The position numbers and the translations under genes are program-made. Of a DNA stretch of 40,911 nt, positions 18,344-26,806 are shown piece by piece. Positions within the stretch are counted from its first letter, which is position 1. Each line of letters begins with the position of its first letter. Source of the stretch: Candidatus Cryptobacteroides faecavium (GTDB taxonomy: Bacteria; Bacteroidota; Bacteroidia; Bacteroidales; UBA932); contig JADIMB010000063.1 of NCBI GenBank assembly GCA_017694995.1, forward strand, positions 1 through 40,911, written 5' to 3'. The notes under the pieces are model-generated. The model had not been told where the DNA came from, ran no database searches, and saw only the letters and a list, made by a program, of their open reading frames with translations.

Positions 18344-19999
18344 CTAAATTGTTTTGACAGCCTCCTCAAAACCCGCCCGGTCGCCCTTAGCCTTGTTCTT
18401 GATCTTTGCCCTGTAGTTGTATATCGTATTTGCGGAATAATGCAGCAGGGACGCTATTTTGCTCGAATCCGCAATTCCCAGCTTGATCAGGGCGAATACT
18501 CTCAGCTCCGGAGTAAGAGTATCGTCTCCTTTGGTCGTTATGGCTTCCCCCTCCGCCAGCAGGGAATTGAACTTGTCGACAAAATCAGGATACAGGTTCA
18601 GGAAAGTGGTGTCGAACATTTTATAGAACTCCGTTATGTCTTCATCTATCGGCGGCAGGGCCTCTATCTCCGCAACGATATCGGCAGCATTGCCTCGGCG
18701 GATATATTTCAGGACATGGTTCTTGTATTGTCTGATGGTGTTGATGTTTTCCGAGAGTATGCTCAGGAACAGTGTGATATACTCCTGTTTTATCTTGTCC
18801 GACTCCAGTATCTTGGCATTCAGGTCGGAAAGCTTCCTGTTGGCTTCTATAAGATCCTGGTTCCTGTGCTCGATGGCAAGATACGAGGTCTGCAGGGCCT
18901 TTCTGGTCTTGTCCAGAACCCTCTGCCTCATGTAAATGAAAACAAGCAGCACCACCATTACCGTAATAAGGGCGGCCATGGCCGTCACCATTGCATTCAT
19001 CGACCGCTGCCAGCGTGTATTCTTGTCCTGATAGGCCTTGCCAATCTCAGGAAAGAACATGGCGATCTGCCACGGGCGCAGCTTGCCTCCGAAAAAGATG
19101 GCATCGGGCATACAATGGTCCGCCGTATAGGAAAACGCACGGTCTATGTCCCCGCAGCTGAACAGATCGGATGCAAGAAAATTCAGCGATGCATAGTCCT
19201 TTGTCGCACACATCACATCGGTATATGCAGAGCGTATGAGCCAGAGCATCTTTTCTTCCAGAGGGGCATTTTCACCAAGCATGTCCTGATAATGGTAACA
19301 AGCTATCGCATATTCATGGGAACCTTCTTCCGACACGTCTACGAGTTTTCCGGCACATTCCTTAGCCTCCTGTAATCGTCCGTACTGGACAGCTTCCTCC
19401 ATTTTCAGCATATACCAGTCGAACGTCCCGGGCCCGGCCATTGCAAGCAGTGCGTTCCTATACACGGTACGGAGAATGGCCTGCTCCTTGAATATACGGT
19501 TATCATTGGCGTAAGCCATAAGTTCTCCTGCCAGATTATGCCTGGCCTTGAGATACTGATACCGCAGCGACTGCGGAATCTGTTCGGATTCGAGACGATG
19601 GAGAATGGCCTGCGCCTCGAGATGGTAGCCGCCGAGGGTGTACTCTTCAGCCGTAGCTATGTCTGTTTCAATAAGTTTTACACTGTCCTCGAGCTGAAGG
19701 GCTATGCTCCTGCACTTGCCCAGATATGCCATGGTAGAATCAAGGCTGTATGACCGGAATTCGCCTGCTATCCGCATATTGATGCCGTATATCTGGGACA
19801 GGTCGTCCTGTTCGTCCAGCACGCTTTTCAGAATATTTATCCTGTCCTTGAGATACTGGACATAGATTTCCTTCCTGCTCAGGATCTCATCGAGGCGTTC
19901 GAGTTCTTCCGAATAATCCTTGCCCTTGGACGCAAAGGCAGGAATCTGCGTAATCCGGGCAAGGATCAATATGAATATGACGAGGAATTTTCCGGTCAT
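18344..19999 (-). CDS. Membrane-bound TPR/HTH regulator (DUF6377/SusR-like)
   Basis: 551 aa. Architecture read from sequence: signal or anchor segment (3-20), a long helical TPR-like region probably in the periplasm (about 30-330), one strong membrane helix (about 337-357), a cytoplasmic coiled coil (360-405), and a C-terminal LuxR-like helix-turn-helix (about 495-535) with LTPELRVFALIKLGIADSSK and SANTIYNYRAKIK. It fits the DUF6377-type regulators found beside polysaccharide loci. Such proteins are thought to sense an oligosaccharide outside the membrane and activate the locus. It starts 17 bp after GH3, so it is probably co-transcribed with it. Naming it SusR-like rests on architecture, not on alignment. 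Confidence 0.78.
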   Translation of the reverse strand: MTGKFLVIFILILARITQIPAFASKGKDYSEELERLDEILSRKEIYVQYLKDRINILKSVLDEQDDLSQIYGINMRIAGEFRSYSLDSTMAYLGKCRSIALQLEDSVKLIETDIATAEEYTLGGYHLEAQAILHRLESEQIPQSLRYQYLKARHNLAGELMAYANDNRIFKEQAILRTVYRNALLAMAGPGTFDWYMLKMEEAVQYGRLQEAKECAGKLVDVSEEGSHEYAIACYHYQDMLGENAPLEEKMLWLIRSAYTDVMCATKDYASLNFLASDLFSCGDIDRAFSYTADHCMPDAIFFGGKLRPWQIAMFFPEIGKAYQDKNTRWQRSMNAMVTAMAALITVMVVLLVFIYMRQRVLDKTRKALQTSYLAIEHRNQDLIEANRKLSDLNAKILESDKIKQEYITLFLSILSENINTIRQYKNHVLKYIRRGNAADIVAEIEALPPIDEDITEFYKMFDTTFLNLYPDFVDKFNSLLAEGEAITTKGDDTLTPELRVFALIKLGIADSSKIASLLHYSANTIYNYRAKIKNKAKGDRAGFEEAVKTI

Positions 20000-20016
20000 G
20001 CTATATCAGATTGGCT

Positions 20017-22239
20017 CTATTTAAGTTCAAATGTAACTTTTCCTCTTACGTCATCGGCTGCCGCCGCAATATAAATGTCGAATTTTCCCGGTTCCGCCAC
20101 CCATTCATGCCTGTCGGGATCGAAGAAACTGAGGTCGTCCCTGTCTACCGTAAACGAAACAGTCGCGCTCTCTCCCGGAGCAAGAGTCACCTTCTCGAAC
20201 CCTTTCAGTTCTTTTACCGGTCTGGAAAGGGAAGACTTCCTGTCGCCGACGTACATCTGGACAGTTTCACGCCCGGCGCGGTCTCCCGTATTGGTAACCT
20301 TTACTCTCACTGTCACAGTACTGTCAATGGTCATTTCCGTACTGTCCAGTTCCGGTTCACCGTACTCGAAGGAGGTATAGCTCAGACCGTGGCCGAATGC
20401 GAACAGAGGCCTGGTCTTCTTCTGCATGTCGGTCCATCTGTATCCGACATATATACCGTCTTTGTATTCTACATCCACGGTATCCCGGGAAGCTACCCCT
20501 ACATATTCTCCGAAGATATGTGCCGGGACGTCCTCTATCCTTGCAGGGAATGTAAACGGAAGTTTTCCTGACGGATTGACATCACCGGAAAGCACATCCG
20601 CGATGGCATGTCCGGCCTCCGAGCCGATGAACCAGGCCTGCAGGACTGCAGGTACCTTGTCGACCCAAGGCATAGCGACCGCATTGCCGGAAACATTGAC
20701 CACGATAAGGTTGGAATTGGCCTCCGCAAGAGCCTCTATAACCTTGTCCTGACCATACGGAAGACCGAGACCGTATCTGTCGGAGTCTTCACAGTCCTGG
20801 TGTGCGCTTTTGTTCAGGCCTCCGACGAATACCACGTAATCGGCATCCTTCGCCTGTGCCACTGCATCGGCTATGAGCTGTTCTGCCGACCGGCTTTCAC
20901 TAAGATCCTGACCGGTAGTCACGCCGTTGTATTCTCCGGTGACATCGCCTACATAGCCTCTCTCATAGACCACCTCGACATTCCTGCCTGCGCGCTCCCG
21001 GATTCCGTCCAGAGGAGAGATTTCCCTCTGGACCTTGAGAGAGGAGCTTCCTCCGCCCACGGTCATCATCTTTATGGCATTCTCGCCTACTACAAGTATC
21101 TTTCCGGCATTGTCCATATCCATAGGAAGAAGGCCGCCTTCATTCTTCAGAAGGACAATGCCTTCGCCTCCGATCTTCCTGGCAGCCGCATAATGGGCTT
21201 CAGAACACATGCTGCCAAGCGGACGGTTCCTGTCCAGCACTGTACGGTACATGAGCCTGAGGACATTGCGCACCTTATTGTCGAGTTCTTCGGTTCCGAC
21301 CTCTCTACTGCGGATTTTTTCCAGATAAGGGTAGGCGAGATAGTAGTTGTCATACGCATTGCTGCTGCCGCCTTTCAGTCCGTCAGTCCAGCTGCCGAAT
21401 TCCATGTCCAGCCCGTTATGTATCGCCTGATCTGTATCATGGGTACCGCCCCAGTCGGAAACCACAACTCCGTCATACCCCCACTCGCCGCGGAGGATAT
21501 CGTTCAGGGTATACTCATTATGACAGCAATGCTGGTCCTTATAAAGGTTGTATGATCCCATTATGGCCCAGGTTCCGCCTTCCTGGACTGCAGCCTTGAA
21601 TGCCGGAAGATAGATTTCATAAAGGGTACGGTCATCGACTATGACATTGGTATTATGGCGGTTGGTTTCATGGTTGTTCAGAGCGAAATGTTTTACGCAG
21701 GTTGCGACTCCGTTCGACTGGACTCCTTTGATATAAGGGACTACCATCTGGCCTGAAAGGTATGGATCCTCACCCATATATTCGAAATTACGGCCGTTCA
21801 GCGGAGTCCTGTAAATATTCACGCCGGGACCGAGGACCATATCCTTTTTCCTGTATCTGGCCTCTTCGCCGAGACATTTCCCGTACAGGGAAGCCATTTC
21901 CCTGTCCCATGTAGCGGCAAGGCATGTCAGGGCCGGGAAAGCCACGCAGGAATCGTTCGTCCATCCGGCCTGGTCCCATTCGTCCCAAAGCACTTCCGGC
22001 CTTATGCCGTGCGGCCCGTCCGTGGTCCAGATTTCAGGAATCCCGAGTCTGGCGACTCCAGGAGAACTGAATTTCGACTGGGCGTGGATCACTGCGATCT
22101 TTTCCTCCAGCGTCATACGGCCGAGCGCATCCTCGATCCTGTCCTCTAACGGTCTGGTTTCATCCAGGTATGCCGGAGTCTGTGCAGCAAGAGGAACTGC
22201 GGCCAGGACGAATCCGGCAACGATATGCATAAATTTCAT
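20017..22239 (-). CDS. Glycoside hydrolase family 3, probable beta-glucosidase
   Basis: 740 aa with a signal peptide (MKFMHIVAGFVLAAVPLAAQ). GH3 domain: TTDGPHGIR, GPGVNIYRTPLNGRNFEY, GEDPYLSG, CVKHFALNNHE (Lys183-His184) and the nucleophile motif VVVSDWGGTH (Asp262). The second alpha/beta domain holds GGEGIVLLKN and VVFVGG, and the C-terminal fibronectin-III-like domain holds GYRWTDMQKKTRPLFAFGHG. It is probably periplasmic and releases glucose from short beta-linked oligosaccharides. It is the last enzyme of the locus and is separated from the upstream lipoprotein by a 109-bp gap with its own possible promoter. Confidence 0.92.
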   Translation of the reverse strand: MKFMHIVAGFVLAAVPLAAQTPAYLDETRPLEDRIEDALGRMTLEEKIAVIHAQSKFSSPGVARLGIPEIWTTDGPHGIRPEVLWDEWDQAGWTNDSCVAFPALTCLAATWDREMASLYGKCLGEEARYRKKDMVLGPGVNIYRTPLNGRNFEYMGEDPYLSGQMVVPYIKGVQSNGVATCVKHFALNNHETNRHNTNVIVDDRTLYEIYLPAFKAAVQEGGTWAIMGSYNLYKDQHCCHNEYTLNDILRGEWGYDGVVVSDWGGTHDTDQAIHNGLDMEFGSWTDGLKGGSSNAYDNYYLAYPYLEKIRSREVGTEELDNKVRNVLRLMYRTVLDRNRPLGSMCSEAHYAAARKIGGEGIVLLKNEGGLLPMDMDNAGKILVVGENAIKMMTVGGGSSSLKVQREISPLDGIRERAGRNVEVVYERGYVGDVTGEYNGVTTGQDLSESRSAEQLIADAVAQAKDADYVVFVGGLNKSAHQDCEDSDRYGLGLPYGQDKVIEALAEANSNLIVVNVSGNAVAMPWVDKVPAVLQAWFIGSEAGHAIADVLSGDVNPSGKLPFTFPARIEDVPAHIFGEYVGVASRDTVDVEYKDGIYVGYRWTDMQKKTRPLFAFGHGLSYTSFEYGEPELDSTEMTIDSTVTVRVKVTNTGDRAGRETVQMYVGDRKSSLSRPVKELKGFEKVTLAPGESATVSFTVDRDDLSFFDPDRHEWVAEPGKFDIYIAAAADDVRGKVTFELK

Positions 22240-22266
22240 GTGTTGCTTGATTTAATTCACGAATGA

Positions 22267-22274
22267 CAAAGTTA
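22267..22274 (-). promoter_or_regulatory. Possible internal promoter for GH3 and regulator
   Basis: The minus strand reads TAACTTTG, a perfect -7 consensus, 27 bp before the GH3 start. The same octamer is used upstream of galE. It lies just past the hairpin at 22290-22327, so GH3 and the regulator could be transcribed apart from susCD. No clear -33 box. Confidence 0.42.
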
Positions 22275-22289
22275 TCAAATTTTCCGGTA

Positions 22290-22327
22290 AAGGCGGCACC
22301 GCTGCCAAAAGACTGCGGCACCGCCTT
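22290..22327 (-). other. Intercistronic hairpin between glycan-binding lipoprotein and GH3
   Basis: AAGGCGG (22290-22296) pairs with CCGCCTT (22321-22327), with a further CCGC/GCGG stem inside after a CA/CA internal loop. It lies 21 bp past the lipoprotein stop. No long T-run follows on the minus strand, so it could be a leaky terminator or an mRNA-processing/stability element that sets different levels of surface proteins and GH3. Confidence 0.5.
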
Positions 22328-22348
22328 GAACCTGAAACAGAAGATGCT

Positions 22349-23740
22349 CTAAAGTTTGTCGAACCTTATGGTCTCGATACCGTCGGACTCTGCCTTGGTA
22401 AGATCGATGGTAAGCCTGTAGGTCGCTCCGAGCTCCAGAGGGGCGCCGGAAGCATCGGCAAGTTCGATATTGTAGGAATCGGACATCTTGAGGCACTGGG
22501 CGCTGTTGCCTTCAAGATTGACAGTAGTGGCGGAGCCGAATATCTTTCCGCACTCATTGCCCCACGCGTTCTGGGCGAAATATTTGGCAGAAACATAATC
22601 GTATCTGAACCGTCCGCCCTGTGTGGTGCCGTCTGTTTCCGCCACGGCCTTGCCCGTAAACTGGAATACCATAGGACGCACCTCGGCCATGCAATAGTTA
22701 TTGCCTGAATCCCAGCCGAACTGGTTTGTCATTACAGGGCTGGCTACTCCCCAGCCCATAAGCCACAGGGCTCCTTCCGCAAGAGTCGCATCCGTCCCGT
22801 CCTCTTTCACCCTGGTGAACCTGACAGTCTTGGCTGCTGTGTTGAGATCTATCCTGTAATGCCCTGAAACGGCATTGAACGCCGCGCCTGTAGTCCCTAT
22901 TGTAAGATAGTCAGGATCAAGGTAGTAAGAGAGAAGTTCCGTAAGTTCTATACCGGAAACCGACAGAGAAGAATTCTGTTTGAGGTCCAGAGTGACACTG
23001 TAATTGCCTGCGGAAACCATCTCCATTTCCTGGCCGTTGATGGAGATCGCTTCTTGAGGTATCTCGAACGGAGAAGCCTCGAACGTAAGTGTATTGAACG
23101 TGATAGTATATCCTGTGGAGCTGTAGGAGAATGGTATCATGCCCTCGGCATCAAGCTCTACGGCCCCGCTCTCCCATCCGAAGTGCAGGACATTCTGCGT
23201 ACCCGGTACCGGAGCGGATTCTATGCTGGCGCTGCACTGCGGAGGGAAGTCACCTTCCACCGCGTAAACATACTTTTCTCCGGCAGGTTCCATCCTGTAC
23301 TGCCGCCCGTCCGCCGTAACAAGTGTAAGATATTCGAATTCTGGTCTTGAAACAGCGACATATACCGTATCCCTTGTTATCGCCTGGCCGACATTCTGGG
23401 CCTCGAACACCAGGGCGGCGTTACCATTGGGGATGTCTTTCATGAACGGTACGTCAAGCCATCCATCATATATCCCGGCCTCTTTCGTCCTTATTGTAGT
23501 ATCGCTGACCACATCCTGGTCAAAACAGAGCTTCGCCTTCACGGTCGACAGGGCAAAGTCACTGTCGCTGACATCAACCGAGAAAGTGAGCCGTCCTCCC
23601 ATATCCGCAGACTCGCTATAGGACGCCACCGAAAGATTCGGTCCTTTATCTGCGAAGACATACTCGAACTCCTTTTTGCAGGACATGAAGACTGATGCCG
23701 CTGCAGTCAAGGCTATCGTTGCTTTAACTATATTTTTCAT
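22349..23740 (-). CDS. Surface glycan-binding lipoprotein (SusE/F position)
   Basis: 463 aa lipoprotein: the leader MKNIVKATIALTAAASVFMS ends at lipobox Cys21, followed by the acidic/Lys-rich KKEFEY. The rest is beta-rich with no catalytic motif, and looks like several Ig-like or beta-sandwich modules in tandem, ending in a likely carbohydrate-binding domain. Between GH30 and GH3 it occupies the place of the surface glycan-binding protein in known Bacteroides loci. It probably captures the polysaccharide at the cell surface and hands it to GH30 and SusCD. Sequence families of this group diverge quickly, so the role rests mostly on context. Confidence 0.7.
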   Translation of the reverse strand: MKNIVKATIALTAAASVFMSCKKEFEYVFADKGPNLSVASYSESADMGGRLTFSVDVSDSDFALSTVKAKLCFDQDVVSDTTIRTKEAGIYDGWLDVPFMKDIPNGNAALVFEAQNVGQAITRDTVYVAVSRPEFEYLTLVTADGRQYRMEPAGEKYVYAVEGDFPPQCSASIESAPVPGTQNVLHFGWESGAVELDAEGMIPFSYSSTGYTITFNTLTFEASPFEIPQEAISINGQEMEMVSAGNYSVTLDLKQNSSLSVSGIELTELLSYYLDPDYLTIGTTGAAFNAVSGHYRIDLNTAAKTVRFTRVKEDGTDATLAEGALWLMGWGVASPVMTNQFGWDSGNNYCMAEVRPMVFQFTGKAVAETDGTTQGGRFRYDYVSAKYFAQNAWGNECGKIFGSATTVNLEGNSAQCLKMSDSYNIELADASGAPLELGATYRLTIDLTKAESDGIETIRFDKL

Positions 23741-23763
23741 TTCTTTTTCCGTTTATTGAGGTT

Positions 23764-25257
23764 TTAATCATGCCAGAGCACTGAAACCAGCGACCTGGCC
23801 GGCACATTGCACCTTATGGTGTAGTCTCCTCCTGTGGAGAACACGAAACTTTGGTCTTCAGCGGCTTTGCTGACCATTATCACGCCTATGGTCCCGTCAG
23901 GATTGGCGAAAGCGAGGTATTCTATATCATCCGCTTTGAACCCGGAAGTCCTGATGCGCACGGCACCCGGCCTGATCACCCTTGAAGCATGCGCTATCTG
24001 GTAATAGTGGGTCCTGTAGGTCAATGTCCTGTAGTCCGCCGAAGATATGTCCACTGCTCCATAGCATGTCTTGCAGGAGCCCGGAGCAGGGCTGTAAGGA
24101 CCTTTCTTGTCATCAAGCATCAGGTTCCACAGAGTAACGCCCTTGCCCATCCTGGACAGCGTTCCGATGAAGATAGTAGAGAAGTCGTTCACCAGGCAGT
24201 CGGCGAAATTGTAGTTCCACTCGCCGATAGAAGCCTCCGTGAAATATATCTCTTTGTCAGGGTACTCGTAGACGATCTGGTCGAGTTCGGAAACGCTGCC
24301 CCCGTAGTTGTGCCATGCCGACCCCGCGATATATCTGGAAGCTGCGGCATCGGCGTATATGAGAAGAGGGTAGCCCTGCTGCCCGGCATTGTTGTCATAA
24401 TTGAAATTGTGGTCGAAGACCAATATCTTGGTATCGATTCCGGCCGCTTCAAACTCAGGACCGAGACCTTCTTTGATAAAATCCCGTTCCTGGTTCCATC
24501 CCATAAACATGGACATGGAGTTGCCGTGGTTCAAAGGCTCGTTCTGCGGAGTGACGGCATAGATGTCGAACCCCTGGCCTTCCATATACTGTATCCACTT
24601 CACGAAATACCGGGCATATATTCCGTAGCAGTCTTCCCTGAGGGATGCACTGGTCCATGAGGCAGACTCTTTCATCCATAGCGGTGCGGACCACGGGGAA
24701 CCGATGATCTTCACGTCAGGATTGATCGCATAGATCTCCTTGAGCACAGGGATGAGATATTCTACATCGTCCTTGTGAGGGGAGAAATACTGCAGAGGGT
24801 CGTCCTCCGGTCCTTCGGTATCACACCATGTGAACTCGGCACCGCTTGCGGGGAAGTCCGAAGCTCCTATTGAAATACGTATCAGGCTGGACCCTAGACC
24901 GGAAGACTTGTCAAAAATATGTTTAAGGAAAGCCGTGCGGTCTTCCTGCGCCATATGCATGAGGTTGTAGCAGGTCGCACCGGTAATCGCGGCCCCGAAC
25001 CCGTCGACAGTCTGGTATTTCTCCGATTTGTCAATATTAACGACATACGGGGACATGCTCCCGGCCTTGTCGAAATCATAGCCTGCAGCTTCGAACAGAT
25101 GTCCCGCGTCTGCAGTCGTTGTCCATGTGAGGACATCCCCTGCCACTTCTTCCGGAGTTCCAGTGGTCTCTTGTCCTCCTCCGCCGTTCTCGGGAGAATT
25201 ACATGCTGCAATAACCGGCACCAGTGCCGCCAGAGTGATTATAAATCTTTGTTTCAT
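23764..25257 (-). CDS. Glycoside hydrolase family 30 lipoprotein, probable endo-beta-1,6-glucanase
   Basis: 497 aa. Lipoprotein leader with Cys19 in IAAC, then a Gly-rich spacer typical of surface-exposed lipoproteins. The GH30 (beta/alpha)8 domain shows VDGFGAAITGA, SLIRISIGASDF, GSPWSAPLWMK, the acid/base motif TPQNEP (Glu240) and the nucleophile motif YFTEASIGEW (Glu341), with a C-terminal side beta-domain. Subfamily 3 (endo-beta-1,6-glucanase) is favoured because Bacteroides GH30_3 enzymes sit in the same SusC-SusD-GH30-lipoprotein-GH3 order. Glucosylceramidase-like specificities of GH30 are not excluded. It is expected to cut the polymer at the cell surface. Confidence 0.87.
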   Translation of the reverse strand: MKQRFIITLAALVPVIAACNSPENGGGGQETTGTPEEVAGDVLTWTTTADAGHLFEAAGYDFDKAGSMSPYVVNIDKSEKYQTVDGFGAAITGATCYNLMHMAQEDRTAFLKHIFDKSSGLGSSLIRISIGASDFPASGAEFTWCDTEGPEDDPLQYFSPHKDDVEYLIPVLKEIYAINPDVKIIGSPWSAPLWMKESASWTSASLREDCYGIYARYFVKWIQYMEGQGFDIYAVTPQNEPLNHGNSMSMFMGWNQERDFIKEGLGPEFEAAGIDTKILVFDHNFNYDNNAGQQGYPLLIYADAAASRYIAGSAWHNYGGSVSELDQIVYEYPDKEIYFTEASIGEWNYNFADCLVNDFSTIFIGTLSRMGKGVTLWNLMLDDKKGPYSPAPGSCKTCYGAVDISSADYRTLTYRTHYYQIAHASRVIRPGAVRIRTSGFKADDIEYLAFANPDGTIGVIMVSKAAEDQSFVFSTGGDYTIRCNVPARSLVSVLWHD

Positions 25258-25274
25258 AATTGTTCACCGGTATG

Positions 25275-26786
25275 TTAATACCCTGGATTCTGTTCCAGAT
25301 TAGGGTTATTGTCCATCTGGGTGGTAGGAATAGGCATGAGGATTGTCTCGGCCGTAAGAGGATATCTGGTCTGCCAGTAAGAATCCTTCTGCGGCATGGC
25401 ATCGTGGATTTCCTTTGCCTTGTCATGCCTTACAAGGTCGAAGAAACGGAATCCTTCGAATGAAAGTTCGAGACGGCGCTCGTGAAGCACCGCATCTATC
25501 ATCTCTTCCTGGCTTGAAGGGGCCGCAATCGGAGAGAGCTTCGCCCTTTCCCTTATCCTGTTTACATAATATGTCGCACCGTTCTCGGCAGAGAAGTTAC
25601 CCTGCATGGCAAGAGCCTCGGCATGGAGAAGATACGTCTCGCCCAAACGCATCAGGATAGTACTGGTGGCATTGGTAGGGCACTTGTGCATGAATGCATA
25701 ATTGTCTGCAGGGTAATAGTTGCTCCATGAGCACTGGTCCCATATGATGCTCGCATTCATCCTTTCAGTGTCGCCTTCGGCTTCATAAGCCTCGATAATG
25801 TCTCTTGAAGGAGTTATCCATTTTGCCCAGGTATAGCTGTCGTTCGGATTGTAATAGTTGCGGTGGAACATCATCCATACCCAGTTGCCGCTTTCTCTGG
25901 TCCATGGCACCTCGAAAATGGACTCTGAAGTATTCCTTACGGCATCATCGTCATTGTAAGCCCACAGGTCGCCGTAGTTCTCGCAGAGGGAATATGCCGG
26001 AAAGGCTTCAACGGCCTCGCAGCACCTTGCCACCTCGTCCCAGTTCCTGCGGGGCTTCTCGGCATATACTCTGGCAAGGAGCCCGTATGCAAATCCCTTT
26101 GAAAATACGGTCTTGTCGGAAGAGCTCGGTTCGGGAGCATGTTCGCATGCATAGGTAAGATCCTCGATCATCTGGTCATAGACTTCTTCAAGCGGAGTCC
26201 TTGACGGGAAATATTCATCGTAGACCTCTTCAATATTCTCGGCAGTAATGGCAGGCGGAATGGTAGTCACCACCGGGATGTCGCCCCACAACTGGCTCAT
26301 GCAGTAAAGGTTATAGGCTCTCCAGCACATGGCTTCAGCTTTCCACTCGTCATGCTCCGTCTGGGTCATCGAGGCATCCGCCTCCTTGATCCTGTCGATA
26401 TTGCAGATTATCTGGTTGGCGTTGCTTACCTGGTTAAGGAAATAAGTCCAGTCCCTTGTAACGTTCTTGTTCTCGCCGTCGACGTTGTTTCCTTCGATGG
26501 CGGCGATTTCACCTGTACTCGGGGAACCGCAATAGGCATTGTCGGCACGGCATTCGGAATATACGAGCCAGTCCTGATAGCCTGCCTCCTGTATATTCTT
26601 CACATAGCTGTTATAAATGGCATCGCGCAGACCTTTCATGTCTTCCCTTGAAGTATACTGTGTCTCTGTCTCTTCCTCGACATTGACATTCCCTTCGTTG
26701 AAAGATGTCACAGGGTAGAGGTCCAGGTCGCAGGAAGACAAGGAGATAAGACATGCAGCTGCAGATATATAAATTATTTTTTTCAT
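25275..26786 (-). CDS. SusD/RagB-family glycan-binding lipoprotein
   Basis: 503 aa. The leader MKKIIYISAAACLISLSSC ends at lipobox Cys19, followed by DLDLYPVTSFNEGNV, a typical SusD N-terminus. It has the helical TPR core with RAYNLYCMSQLWGDIPVV, GFAYGLLARVYAEKP, and the C-terminal RLGETYLLHAEALAMQG, IRERAKL, LHERRLELSFEGFRFFDLVRH and PIPTTQMDNNPNLEQNPGY. It caps the SusC barrel and binds the incoming oligosaccharide. It is separated from susC by 20 bp and from GH30 by 17 bp, so they form one operon. Confidence 0.95.
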   Translation of the reverse strand: MKKIIYISAAACLISLSSCDLDLYPVTSFNEGNVNVEEETETQYTSREDMKGLRDAIYNSYVKNIQEAGYQDWLVYSECRADNAYCGSPSTGEIAAIEGNNVDGENKNVTRDWTYFLNQVSNANQIICNIDRIKEADASMTQTEHDEWKAEAMCWRAYNLYCMSQLWGDIPVVTTIPPAITAENIEEVYDEYFPSRTPLEEVYDQMIEDLTYACEHAPEPSSSDKTVFSKGFAYGLLARVYAEKPRRNWDEVARCCEAVEAFPAYSLCENYGDLWAYNDDDAVRNTSESIFEVPWTRESGNWVWMMFHRNYYNPNDSYTWAKWITPSRDIIEAYEAEGDTERMNASIIWDQCSWSNYYPADNYAFMHKCPTNATSTILMRLGETYLLHAEALAMQGNFSAENGATYYVNRIRERAKLSPIAAPSSQEEMIDAVLHERRLELSFEGFRFFDLVRHDKAKEIHDAMPQKDSYWQTRYPLTAETILMPIPTTQMDNNPNLEQNPGY

Positions 26787-26806
26787 TTCTGTCTCGGTTT
26801 AATTTA

